DNA of 6,002 nucleotides from Candidatus Altarchaeales archaeon. GTDB taxonomy: Archaea > Altiarchaeota > Altiarchaeia > IMC4 > QMZM01. Positions 1 to 5,824 of the stretch are shown in pieces (position 1 is the first letter of the stretch; each line of letters opens with the position of its first letter). The notes under the pieces are model-generated. The model saw nothing but the letters and a program-made list of their open reading frames with translations. It was not told the origin of the DNA and did no database searches. Made by a program: the position numbers and the translations under genes. The stretch lies in the NCBI GenBank assembly GCA_003663115.1, contig QMZJ01000079.1, positions 1 through 6,002 on the forward strand, read 5' to 3'.

Positions 1-219
1 CTTATAGTGGGGATCTACATAAACTACAGGGAGAGCAAGAGAATCTCTGGAAGGGGGGATTTCCTCTATGGCTTGAGAATTTATAGATACATGCCGTGGA
101 GATATCTAGCGGAGATCTCGATTCTGTTATTATCGGCTATTGTTCTCTGCTCTATAGACCCCGTATTGTCCATTCTCGTCTTCGCATTGCTCGTTCTCAG
201 GATCCTGTCTATGAGATGA
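1..219 (+). CDS. C-terminal end of an unidentified membrane protein (5' truncated by window edge)
   Basis: The frame is open from the first base (CTT ATA GTG ...) and ends with TGA at 217-219, giving about 72 visible residues. A basic, tyrosine-rich stretch (RESKRISGRGDFLYGLRIYRY) is followed by two hydrophobic segments of about 15-18 residues separated by Cys-Ser-Ile-Asp-Pro, which could form a helical hairpin, and the chain ends in basic residues (RILSMR). This looks like the C-terminus of a polytopic membrane protein that begins upstream of the window. A GTG at position 7 could be taken as a start, but the frame stays open to the edge and no ribosome-binding site is visible, so truncation is more likely. 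I do not recognise the family. Its stop codon abuts the serS stop on the opposite strand, so the two genes converge with no spacer. Confidence 0.6.
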   Translation, partial: LIVGIYINYRESKRISGRGDFLYGLRIYRYMPWRYLAEISILLLSAIVLCSIDPVLSILVFALLVLRILSMR

Positions 220-1722
220 TTAGAGAAATTTAATCTCGGGTGGCAACTCACCCAGCCTCTTCCTGAACCCACTGGGCCAGTTTTCCGGGTCAAGGCCCTT
301 CTGTGCGAGAAAGGCAACTATCCATCTCTCCAGACCAATCCCGGTACAACCAGAGTGTAATTGCTCTCTGCCCTGTGATTTAACATTGAAGCCCTTGGGG
401 TACTTATCGCCATTATTAGATGCATTCTGAAACTCCAGCCATTCCGATTCCTCTCTGGAGCCTTTATATGGAAGATAGGCCTCGAAATCTATCGTACCTA
501 CCTCTTTTTTCTCATCAAAACCAGTTAAACCCTCCTGAGCCATGAACCAGGGAGTGACCCACGCCATCCTCCACTCCAGATCAAGAATTTCGTTGAATAT
601 TTTCCTGTAGTGTTCAACTATCTCTCCATGTAATTTCTTTACCTGATCCGGGTATCCGATCCACACGATCTCCACCCGATGGAATTCGTCGACCCTCTCT
701 ATCCCGTGAATTCCCCCAGATTCGTATCTCATTGAGGTTCCCGAGCGATCGAAGATTTTTATCGGAAGACTTTCATCGGCTATGGTTTTTCCTTCAAGAT
801 AGGGCCAGAAAGGCGGGCACTGGGCATAGCACATCCCACCTATAGGGCCCCTTATCTTTTCCTTTATCAATTTCTCCGGAATCTCTCCAGTTATCTTATA
901 GATATCGGTTACCTCTTCCCAGAACCCCGGGTCCCTGCTCCTTGGCGGACATAGATAATAGATCTCTCCATATAGATTCTTCGCATGACCGGATCTCTTC
1001 CAGACATCCCATGTTACTGCCTTTGGAATTATTACCTCGTCGAAATTTAATGGATTTAGGAGTTTCTCAACTACGATATCCTCCATCGTTCTCATGATCT
1101 TCGTTACCACTGGTCCAAAAATCCACTGTCCCCTCCCCCTGTGCATGATCCATCCCCTTCTCTCCATCTCTCTGCTTGGATCCTTGTTCCACACTGGCTC
1201 TTTCGGTTTGGACTGCCAGATTAATTCCCAGTGTTCTCCTTTACCCTCGTAGTGTTGTTTCTCTATCTTCTCATTTATGAGATTTATCATCCTATCCACA
1301 TAGTTCCCTCTGAGAAACTCATGATCCAGGTTCTGAAGCTCGAGAACGCATCTCTTCCCATCGAATTCGATCCTCTTTGCAAATGGCATGCTTATCTTTT
1401 TCTTCGGCTCTCTCTCGACATCGAATTCTATCCTGTATCTATCGGCCCTTATCTCTCTTATCCCCACGCGATACTTCCTTCCAAGCTTCTCCGACAGAAA
1501 ATTCTTCAATCTGAACACGGCGTCATGGGGTCTTGCATATCTCCCCGAGGTGATCATTAGATCCAACCTGTTGTCCTTAAGCTCTGACCTCGCTATCCTG
1601 GCGCCCTCCCCTCTGGGTGCGCCTTTAGCAAGGACAGCGGAAGACTCCCGCAGAAGGCCCTGTATATCAACACCCTCCAACCCCTTACTAAAGATCAGAG
1701 AACAATTTAGTGTGAATTTCAT
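220..1722 (-). CDS. serS: Type-2 (methanogenic) serine--tRNA ligase
   Basis: This class II aminoacyl-tRNA synthetase charges tRNA-Ser with serine in the cytoplasm. At 500 residues it matches the rare type-2 SerRS of methanogens (the Methanosarcina barkeri enzyme is about 502). Known features of that family are visible. The three zinc ligands that bind the serine amino group correspond to Cys302 (in AQCPPFWPYLEG), Glu351 (RVEIVWIG) and Cys459 (HSGCTGIGLERW). Motif 2 lies around 332-355 (RYESGGIHGIERVDEFHRVE) and motif 3 around 459-475 with the conserved Arg466. The N-terminal ~165 residues are the tRNA-binding domain special to type 2, replacing the long coiled coil of bacterial-type SerRS. 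The ATG at 1722 fits the family length and the family-typical N-terminus. It lies 47 nt behind the DUF424 gene and may have its own promoter. No defects are seen. Confidence 0.96.
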   Translation of the reverse strand: MKFTLNCSLIFSKGLEGVDIQGLLRESSAVLAKGAPRGEGARIARSELKDNRLDLMITSGRYARPHDAVFRLKNFLSEKLGRKYRVGIREIRADRYRIEFDVEREPKKKISMPFAKRIEFDGKRCVLELQNLDHEFLRGNYVDRMINLINEKIEKQHYEGKGEHWELIWQSKPKEPVWNKDPSREMERRGWIMHRGRGQWIFGPVVTKIMRTMEDIVVEKLLNPLNFDEVIIPKAVTWDVWKRSGHAKNLYGEIYYLCPPRSRDPGFWEEVTDIYKITGEIPEKLIKEKIRGPIGGMCYAQCPPFWPYLEGKTIADESLPIKIFDRSGTSMRYESGGIHGIERVDEFHRVEIVWIGYPDQVKKLHGEIVEHYRKIFNEILDLEWRMAWVTPWFMAQEGLTGFDEKKEVGTIDFEAYLPYKGSREESEWLEFQNASNNGDKYPKGFNVKSQGREQLHSGCTGIGLERWIVAFLAQKGLDPENWPSGFRKRLGELPPEIKFL

Positions 1723-1765
1723 ATAAATAACTTTATAGAATAAGTTTAAATTCGACCGGCATTAT
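1723..1765 (-). promoter_or_regulatory. Candidate serS promoter, possibly giving a leaderless transcript
   Basis: Read on the minus strand, the 47-nt gap upstream of serS contains CGAATTTAAACTT, with an A-rich BRE-like stretch next to a TTTAAACTT TATA-like box at about 1742-1750. The box centre is about 24 nt from the serS ATG, the usual archaeal TATA-to-start-site distance, so transcription may begin at or next to the start codon. No Shine-Dalgarno sequence is seen before serS, which agrees with a leaderless mRNA. This is inference from spacing and composition only. Confidence 0.4.
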
Positions 1766-1769
1766 TTAG

Positions 1770-2063
1770 CTATAGAACAACGAGCTGGGCGTGTTTAACA
1801 CCGGAAATCTCTATAACGTGCTCTCTTTCTACAAATCCAAGATTTATCGCTTCTTCAACTACCCTGTTTCCGGTTAAATTTGCGATCGTGGCACTGGAGA
1901 GTAGTTTAGACAGCTCCTTAATGGGAACGAGATCACCCCTGTAAAAGCCCTTGGAGACCTTCAGGTTGACATCGCCCTCCGAGAAACTCTTTCCCAGGAT
2001 TTCCTCATCACATGCCGCAACTAAAATTTCATTCTGGCTCCTATGGACATTTACGTAAATCAT
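1770..2063 (-). CDS. DUF424 family small archaeal protein
   Basis: A 97-residue soluble protein with the look of the archaeal DUF424 family: an N-terminal MIYVNVHRSQNEILVAACD, a central G-K-x-F-x-E-G segment (residues 24-30), GFYRGDLV (39-46), and a C-terminal half in which ATIANLTGNRVVEEAINLGFV leads into a final beta strand. The biochemical function of this family is not established. In archaea these genes commonly sit beside aIF2-beta or other translation genes, and here the gene starts only 7 nt after the aIF2-beta stop, so a translation- or RNA-related role is an inference from context. No membrane segments, signal peptide or metal-binding cysteine pairs are seen. No clear Shine-Dalgarno lies before the ATG, so it is probably translated by coupling to the gene ahead. 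Confidence 0.8.
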   Translation of the reverse strand: MIYVNVHRSQNEILVAACDEEILGKSFSEGDVNLKVSKGFYRGDLVPIKELSKLLSSATIANLTGNRVVEEAINLGFVEREHVIEISGVKHAQLVVL

Positions 2064-2070
2064 TTGTATT

Positions 2071-2487
2071 CTACTTGATCTTTCTTAAGGGCCACCATCC
2101 GCCACATGCCTCGCACTTTACGATCTTTTCACCCGCGAGCTCGGTAAATTTCGTATCGGGTCGCCCACACTCGTGGCAGATAACGTACTCCTTTGCATAT
2201 GCCTCTATACGCCTATTGATCATCTCCCTCCGGAGTACCCGATTTATAATAACCCTCCTGCCATCGACGGTTGCAAACGCCGCCAGCTCCTTTGACAAAT
2301 AAGTCAGTAGATGCTTGGGGTCTCTTCCAAGAATGTTAGCAATCTCATTAAAATTTCTTATTATCGTCTGATTGCCCTCCACAAAGGAATCCGCCTTGGG
2401 AATTTCGAACCTTGAATGGCTTTTCAATTTATCCGGTAATTTTTCCCATGCCCTGTCCAATAATTTTTTATATTCGTAGGGATTCAT
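2071..2487 (-). CDS. eif2b: Translation initiation factor aIF2 subunit beta
   Basis: This is the beta subunit of heterotrimeric archaeal IF2, which carries Met-tRNAi to the small ribosomal subunit in a GTP-dependent way. The 138 residues are the normal length for the archaeal protein. The order of parts is typical. An N-terminal helix (MNPYEYKKLLDRAWEKLP) contacts aIF2-gamma. The central alpha/beta domain includes IIRNFNEIANILGRDPKHLLTYLSKELA at about 42-69. A C-terminal zinc ribbon has two CxxC pairs at Cys104/Cys107 and Cys125/Cys128. The terminal GGWWPLRKIK resembles the family end. The ATG overlaps the stop of the upstream histone-fold gene in an ATGA arrangement (positions 2484-2487), which indicates translational coupling. 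A weak AGGA precedes the start by a few bases. Downstream the DUF424 gene follows after 7 nt. Confidence 0.96.
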   Translation of the reverse strand: MNPYEYKKLLDRAWEKLPDKLKSHSRFEIPKADSFVEGNQTIIRNFNEIANILGRDPKHLLTYLSKELAAFATVDGRRVIINRVLRREMINRRIEAYAKEYVICHECGRPDTKFTELAGEKIVKCEACGGWWPLRKIK

Positions 2488-2921
2488 TGTCCTTGGGTCC
2501 CGGATCCCGATTTACCCTCAACCCCGGGTGTTTCGTAAGTGATGAATTTGCGATTGACGTCTCTGATCAATGAATCGCAATCCTGCTTTATCTTCTCCAA
2601 TGTTGCAACTATCCTGCGTCTCTCCTGCTCAATATCGTCAATCATCTCATAGGGCTCTATAGCCGTCTTAAAATCATCCAGCTCAACTACCGTGTATTCG
2701 GATTCATTTATCTTCCTGGTAACCTTCCTGCAGATCTTCTCAAGCCACAGATTCATCTCCGTCTTCACCCTCTTCCTTATCAATTTATCGCTATCCAATT
2801 CCTCCCTCATCAACCTTACAATGGGGGCCATGGCAAAGGCGAACTCCCTCTTCTCCCCCTCTTCCTCTTCCTCTTCGGGTTCTTCGATTTTTTCCACTTC
2901 AATATCTTCCTTCTTGACCAT
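2484..2921 (-). CDS. Histone-fold protein with acidic N-terminal tail and C-terminal coiled coil
   Basis: This 145-residue protein probably binds DNA or forms histone-like dimers; the identification rests on sequence pattern, not on a recognised named gene. Residues 8-26 are very acidic, with a run of six Glu. Residues 31-41 (MAPIVRLMREE) match helix 1 of archaeal histones. Residues about 47-73 (IRKRVKTEMNLWLEKICRKVTRKI) fit the long central helix 2. Then EYTVVELDDFKTAIEP fits the loop-2 strand and helix 3 (compare T-V-x-x-x-D-I-x-x-A in archaeal histones). Unlike a ~68-residue archaeal histone, the chain continues into a charged, heptad-like helix at about 94-127 and a flexible Gly/Ser tail. 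A long C-terminal helix is the hallmark proposed for 'coiled-coil' archaeal histones. Cys64 and Cys115 are present without zinc-finger spacing. The start is supported by GGAAGGA 5 nt upstream (2927-2933). It heads the aIF2-beta operon, overlapping that gene by 4 nt. Another histone-fold class (TAF- or CENP-like) is possible. Confidence 0.72.
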   Translation of the reverse strand: MVKKEDIEVEKIEEPEEEEEEGEKREFAFAMAPIVRLMREELDSDKLIRKRVKTEMNLWLEKICRKVTRKINESEYTVVELDDFKTAIEPYEMIDDIEQERRRIVATLEKIKQDCDSLIRDVNRKFITYETPGVEGKSGSGTQGQ

Positions 2922-2926
2922 TTTAA

Positions 2927-2972
2927 TCCTTCCGTCTTCTGTTTTTAATATAATAATAATACTTTAGATATT
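2927..2972 (-). promoter_or_regulatory. Ribosome-binding site and AT-rich promoter candidate for the histone/aIF2-beta operon
   Basis: Minus-strand reading gives GGAAGGA at 2933-2927, five bases before the ATG; it is the clearest Shine-Dalgarno-like site among the genes here. Further upstream (about 2944-2972) a TA-rich tract contains overlapping TATA-like cores (TATTATTATTATATTAA). Those centred near 2960 would place a start site about 10-15 nt ahead of the ATG and keep the ribosome-binding site in the transcript. The repeated TTA/ATT units make the exact box ambiguous. Confidence 0.4.
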
Positions 2973-3036
2973 GGATTACAGTCTAAAAAGCCGACTTTTC
3001 AAATCTTTTAAATATGAAAAAGAATATAGTTAAAGT

Positions 3037-3054
3037 TATTTTATTAATTAATTG
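3037..3054 (+). promoter_or_regulatory. Candidate TATA region for tRNA-Cys
   Basis: TTATTTTATTAATTAATT lies with its centre about 25 nt ahead of the mature tRNA 5' end at 3070, the normal archaeal spacing. A second TATA-like stretch, TTTTAAATAT at 3006-3015, preceded by AAATC, would start transcription about 30 nt further upstream and give a 5' leader to be removed by RNase P. Either could be used. The whole 2934-3069 interval is very AT-rich and shows no coding frame of note. Confidence 0.4.
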
Positions 3055-3069
3055 TTACTGCACGGTTGT

Positions 3070-3195
3070 GCTGGGGTGGCCAAGCCCGGTTAGGCAGTCG
3101 GCTGCAGACAGCCTTTAGAAAAGAAAACATGGCGCTTTGCACCCTCCATCTGCGGCGGAGACCGACCAACGGGAGTTCAAATCTCCCCCCCAGCT
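3070..3195 (+). tRNA. trnC: tRNA-Cys (anticodon GCA), interrupted by an intron
   Basis: The cloverleaf can be built by hand. The acceptor stem GCTGGGG (3070-3076) pairs with CCCCAGC (3188-3194), 7 of 7 bp, with discriminator U at 3195. U8 and G9 follow. A D arm of GCC (3079-3081) and GGC (3093-3095) encloses a loop with GG at 3088-3089. The anticodon stem GTCGG (3097-3101) pairs with CCGAC (3162-3166). The loop is C-T-GCA-G plus A, so the anticodon GCA is at 3104-3106. The variable loop has 4 nt. The T stem GGGAG/CTCCC (3171-3175, 3183-3187) encloses TTCAAAT. The mature length without the intron is 73 nt (exons 3070-3107 and 3161-3195). CCA is not encoded. U73 with GCA is the identity set of tRNA-Cys. 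U8 is the residue thiolated by ThiI, which is encoded downstream. Confidence 0.95.
3108..3160 (+). other. Archaeal tRNA intron (53 nt) after position 37
   Basis: The insertion sits at the canonical 37/38 site. A bulge-helix-bulge can be drawn. CTGC (3102-3105) pairs with GCGG (3155-3158), including one U-G pair, and forms the 4-bp central helix. Both three-base bulges read AGA (3106-3108 and 3159-3161), and splicing-endonuclease cuts after the second base give exactly these exons. The outer helix is imperfect: CAG (3109-3111) and ATGG (3129-3132) pair in order with the contiguous CCATCTG (3146-3152), with a 17-nt A-rich bulge between them and two extra bases (3153-3154) on the 3' side. The boundaries have a 2-nt ambiguity because intron start and exon 2 both begin AC; the bulge geometry decides. 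Confidence 0.85.
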
Positions 3196-3196
3196 A

Positions 3197-3203
3197 TATT
3201 TTT
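3197..3203 (+). terminator. T-run terminator candidate behind tRNA-Cys
   Basis: TATTTTT begins two bases after the discriminator base. Short oligo-T tracts just behind stable tRNAs are the usual archaeal termination signal. It also lies in the spacer that separates this gene from the converging dtdA end at 3236. Confidence 0.4.
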
Positions 3204-3235
3204 GGAAGAGGAATTCTCAAATTTCATTGATTTAT

Positions 3236-3982
3236 TTAAACCCCAATGACCTCCAGTTCCGTTTTCTCCAATAATTCCAATACCCTCTTTTTCTCTCTAC
3301 CCATCCCCTTCTTCTCCACCAGCGCGATCTCTGGCGTTGGGATTGTCTTTGATATCATCTGCTCTATCATTGAAGCGTCCAGATTGTGTAGGTTGTACTT
3401 GGGACATATGTGACCCATCGCATATTCCTCGATCTGTGAGAATTTTCTGCAGTAGTGACCGCCACCAAATCCTATAGCTACGGGTATTCTCTCCGGCTCC
3501 GATCTCGTCAATTTAGATATCGATTCTGCCACCGCCTTACAGGCATTTATGTCTTTCCATTCCCGCTCAGTGCCTCCAACCTCCACAAACATTATTGGGG
3601 ATTCAAAGGAGGTGGGTCCGTGATGCGTTGCCTCAAGGCTCACCTCATATGGAAGCCCTCTTTTTTCTTTCTCATCTCTCAGATAGATGAGTGCCTCTCT
3701 GAGATAGAGAGCGGGTGCCATAGAAAGCTCTCTATCATTCCCCCCAAAGTCTGCCCTGCCAAAATTCCCCGGAGAGTGCGTCGTCAGAACCGGGGTCCCT
3801 GACTCAGACTTATGTCTGGATGCTACGATGCAGATATCTGGTTTAATTCCCAAACTCTTCATATACAGAATCTCATCCCTGGATTTAATGATCTTAGCTT
3901 CAGTATTCTTGGTTTTCAGGATCTTTACGATATTCCTCCCAGCCAAATCTTTATCATAGAAAAGAACTACCCTTTCAGACAT
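3236..3982 (-). CDS. dtdA: D-aminoacyl-tRNA deacylase, archaeal/plant type (DtdA, DTD2)
   Basis: This cytoplasmic proofreading enzyme hydrolyses D-amino acids mischarged on tRNA, freeing the tRNA. The family, described as zinc-dependent, is the archaeal/plant DTD2 type and is unrelated in fold to bacterial DTD1. The 248 residues are near the usual 250-280. Family motifs are visible in order: SRHKSESGTP (55-64), TTHSPGN (67-73), the core EATHHGPTS (118-125) with paired histidines, MFVEVGG (131-137), and GFGGGHY (171-177). The C-terminal part (YNLHNLDASMIEQMI) also fits. The ATG at 3982 lies inside the end of thiI, so the two genes overlap by 16 nt in different frames and are probably co-transcribed. 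An AGAGGA stretch about 12 nt upstream, inside thiI, may serve as the ribosome-binding site. No damage is seen. Confidence 0.93.
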   Translation of the reverse strand: MSERVVLFYDKDLAGRNIVKILKTKNTEAKIIKSRDEILYMKSLGIKPDICIVASRHKSESGTPVLTTHSPGNFGRADFGGNDRELSMAPALYLREALIYLRDEKEKRGLPYEVSLEATHHGPTSFESPIMFVEVGGTEREWKDINACKAVAESISKLTRSEPERIPVAIGFGGGHYCRKFSQIEEYAMGHICPKYNLHNLDASMIEQMISKTIPTPEIALVEKKGMGREKKRVLELLEKTELEVIGV

Positions 3983-5076
3983 TCTAAATCGATTTCCTCT
4001 ATTATATCCTCTATCCCAATCCTTTCCTCGAGCCTTTCGATCTCCTCTAACCTGGATCTCGTTGCTGGTTTTCTCGGAGCAAAGTCACAGTGTACCTTCT
4101 TAGATAGGTCATAGGTTCCGATCTCTCTCGCCATTTTTATAATTTCGTTTTTGTCCATACCTATCAATGGTCTGTAAATGGGACCCGCTACCTCGCTGAT
4201 TACCTCCAAATTTTCAAGGGTCTGACTCGCGACCTGTCCCAGGTTTTCACCGGTTACAATACCGTGAGCATTCTCAATCTTCTCGATCTTTTCTGCTATT
4301 CTTAACATCATTCTCTTGCAGATAACGCAGGTATACTCTCCCGAATTTTCCGAGATCACCCCGAGAATCCCGTCGTGGGGAATTATGTACCTCTTTATTT
4401 CATAACCAGAGAATTCCTCCAATATCCTCAGAATATCCTCAATCTCCCCCTCGGTTCCGAAGTGGAGGGCAACTATTTCACAACCCCTACGCATCATCAT
4501 CCATGAAGCCACGGGAGAGTCAATCCCGGTAGATATCAGAGCAATGACCTTTCCCTGCGTTTTGTATGGTAAGCCCCCCACACATCTGATCTTTCTATCG
4601 AATATAAATGCATCTCTGCCCGAGATTTCAACAAATATGGTCTTATCCGGATCGCTAAGGTTCACAAAGGTATCGATATTCTCCAGGATCTTACTACCAA
4701 GGGCCCTTTCCACATCCTTACTGCTGAAGTCGTGTTTTCCGGTTCTCTTGACCCGTACAGCGAACCCTTCCCCCCTCTTTATAACCCTCTCTGCCAGGTC
4801 TAAACCAACCCTGCAGATCTCCTCAATTTCGGCCCCGGTTTCGATCGCCGAGCTAACGGAGGCTATACCGAATACCTTCCTCAGGGAATCTGCAACCCTC
4901 TCAGCATCCTCGGTCTTTATATAAATCCTGTGCCTCTTCCTGATAACCTTCCCCTCAAGACCACCCTCCCTCAACCTGAGCCTTATATTCTCCACCAATC
5001 TACCCTCAAATTGTCTCTTAACAAACTCGCTCTTCAGAAATATTTCATCATATCTTACTATGACGGAGGTATACAT
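3967..5076 (-). CDS. thiI: tRNA 4-thiouridine synthase ThiI, rhodanese-less archaeal form
   Basis: ThiI adenylates uridine 8 of tRNA and replaces its oxygen with sulfur, giving s4U. The 369 residues begin with an N-terminal ferredoxin-like region (VIVRYDEIFLKS, 5-16) and a THUMP domain (about 55-165), followed by the PP-loop ATPase domain with the P-loop LISTGIDSPVA at 180-190. Later motifs are GQVASQTLENL (280-290) and RPLIGMDKNEI (302-312). The C-terminal rhodanese domain of E. coli ThiI is absent. Instead Cys250 and Cys253 in TCVICKRMM form the CxxC pair used by methanogen enzymes, which are thought to take sulfur from sulfide. Cys330 lies in the common HCDFAPRKP segment. The ATG at 5076 gives the normal start; no Shine-Dalgarno precedes it, so a leaderless transcript is possible. 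dtdA follows with a 16-nt overlap. Confidence 0.95.
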   Translation of the reverse strand: MYTSVIVRYDEIFLKSEFVKRQFEGRLVENIRLRLREGGLEGKVIRKRHRIYIKTEDAERVADSLRKVFGIASVSSAIETGAEIEEICRVGLDLAERVIKRGEGFAVRVKRTGKHDFSSKDVERALGSKILENIDTFVNLSDPDKTIFVEISGRDAFIFDRKIRCVGGLPYKTQGKVIALISTGIDSPVASWMMMRRGCEIVALHFGTEGEIEDILRILEEFSGYEIKRYIIPHDGILGVISENSGEYTCVICKRMMLRIAEKIEKIENAHGIVTGENLGQVASQTLENLEVISEVAGPIYRPLIGMDKNEIIKMAREIGTYDLSKKVHCDFAPRKPATRSRLEEIERLEERIGIEDIIEEIDLECLKG

Positions 5077-5090
5077 TTTTATTCTAAAAC

Positions 5091-5138
5091 TACTAATAGA
5101 GAGTAATAAGAATTCTTACTAAGAGAGTAATAAGAATT
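5091..5138. repeat. Tandem near-identical repeat in the thiI / membrane-protein divergent promoter region
   Basis: TACTAATAGAGAGTAATAAG plus AATT (5091-5114) recurs as TACTAAGAGAGTAATAAGAATT (5117-5138), differing only by a 2-nt TA insertion. The last 17 bases of each copy are identical. A 10-bp perfect palindrome, AAGAATTCTT (5108-5117), spans the junction. The repeat fills most of the 80-nt spacer between the divergent thiI and membrane-protein starts, where both promoters must lie. A regulator-binding site is one possible reading; a recent local duplication is another. No strong TATA box stands out on the plus strand. Confidence 0.75.
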
Positions 5139-5156
5139 AACTGTGGATGGATAAAA

Positions 5157-5798
5157 ATGGCACTTTTTGCGGGAATAAGATTGGAGATTGGAAATCTTTT
5201 CAAATTACTAAATCCATCAAAGGCTAATGAATTCTTCGAGAAGATGGAGGTAAGACCTGTGGGATATGTGTTCAATTATCTCATAGTCTCGAGCTTATTC
5301 CTCTTTGCGGGATATTCTTTAAATATCTATTATAAAGCGGGATTTGAAGCAGAAATCAAATGCCCACTTATCGCCTCTATCGAATCTGCATTTATTACCT
5401 GTATTACCCTCGTACTGTCCACCATTATAAGTGGGTTTATTATGTCTCTCTTTGGTAAAGGATTGGTCGGCAGGGATATGGAAGCTGATGAGGCCGTTTC
5501 AATTATAGGATATCCAATGATATTCATCCTGATCAGTGGAATATTCAGAGCTCATATAATGACAATCATATTGCATTACGTGTTTATAGCGTACAGCATG
5601 TATCTACTATACACAGCAATCAGTGCGAGATTTGGATTCGAGAGAGCACTCGTTCACTTTATATTCCTCCTGATCATAATCTCTCTGGTGGTGATGATAC
5701 TATTCTGGATGGGCACTTCCTTCATTAATTTCCTAGTCTGGATTGGTCTTCCTTCTATTGGCATCCCTCTAAGTCGCATACCTCCATGGTGTCACTAA
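5157..5798 (+). CDS. Five-helix integral membrane protein, probable Yip1 family
   Basis: This 213-residue protein has a short cytoplasmic-type N-terminus, with NPSKANEFFEKMEVRP at 19-34 followed by about five hydrophobic segments: roughly 38-57, 73-98, 114-138, 139-156 and 165-198. A proline-rich, non-hydrophobic tail (IPLSRIPPWCH) closes it. The N-terminal 'NP..FFE.....P' before helix 1, the conserved-looking AVSIIGYP at the start of helix 3, and the overall size and helix number match the Yip1-domain proteins of archaea and bacteria, whose function is unclear. This assignment is by pattern and moderately sure. The ATG at 5157 follows a weak GGATGG at 5145-5150; an earlier ATG at 5147 is out of frame. 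The gene is divergent from thiI, and a terminator-like hairpin follows 26 nt after its stop. Confidence 0.62.
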   Translation: MALFAGIRLEIGNLFKLLNPSKANEFFEKMEVRPVGYVFNYLIVSSLFLFAGYSLNIYYKAGFEAEIKCPLIASIESAFITCITLVLSTIISGFIMSLFGKGLVGRDMEADEAVSIIGYPMIFILISGIFRAHIMTIILHYVFIAYSMYLLYTAISARFGFERALVHFIFLLIIISLVVMILFWMGTSFINFLVWIGLPSIGIPLSRIPPWCH

Positions 5799-5824
5799 TT
5801 CGACTTTTTCTTAGAAAAAAACGT

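Noticed and set aside
1231..1726. Two overlapping plus-strand open frames of about 110 codons.
   Set aside because: They lie wholly or almost wholly antisense to serS, have no ribosome-binding sites and encode low-complexity, Ser/Leu-rich chains typical of antisense shadows.
2853..2890. CTC/CTT-rich low-complexity tract that might be a microsatellite.
   Set aside because: It is explained as the coding sequence for the Glu-rich tail of the histone-fold protein.
2692..2967. Plus-strand open frame rich in Ser and Phe opposite the histone-fold gene.
   Set aside because: Its serine run is the mirror of the Glu-rich tail on the other strand. The minus-strand frame has a ribosome-binding site and a coupled operon context.
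3455..4114. Plus-strand frames opposite dtdA and the thiI end.
   Set aside because: The opposite strand encodes well-recognised enzymes with all motifs, and these frames show no start signals or recognisable domains.
4544..4924. Plus-strand frame of 126 codons within thiI.
   Set aside because: Antisense to the THUMP and PP-loop coding region, with no start signal and no recognisable domain.
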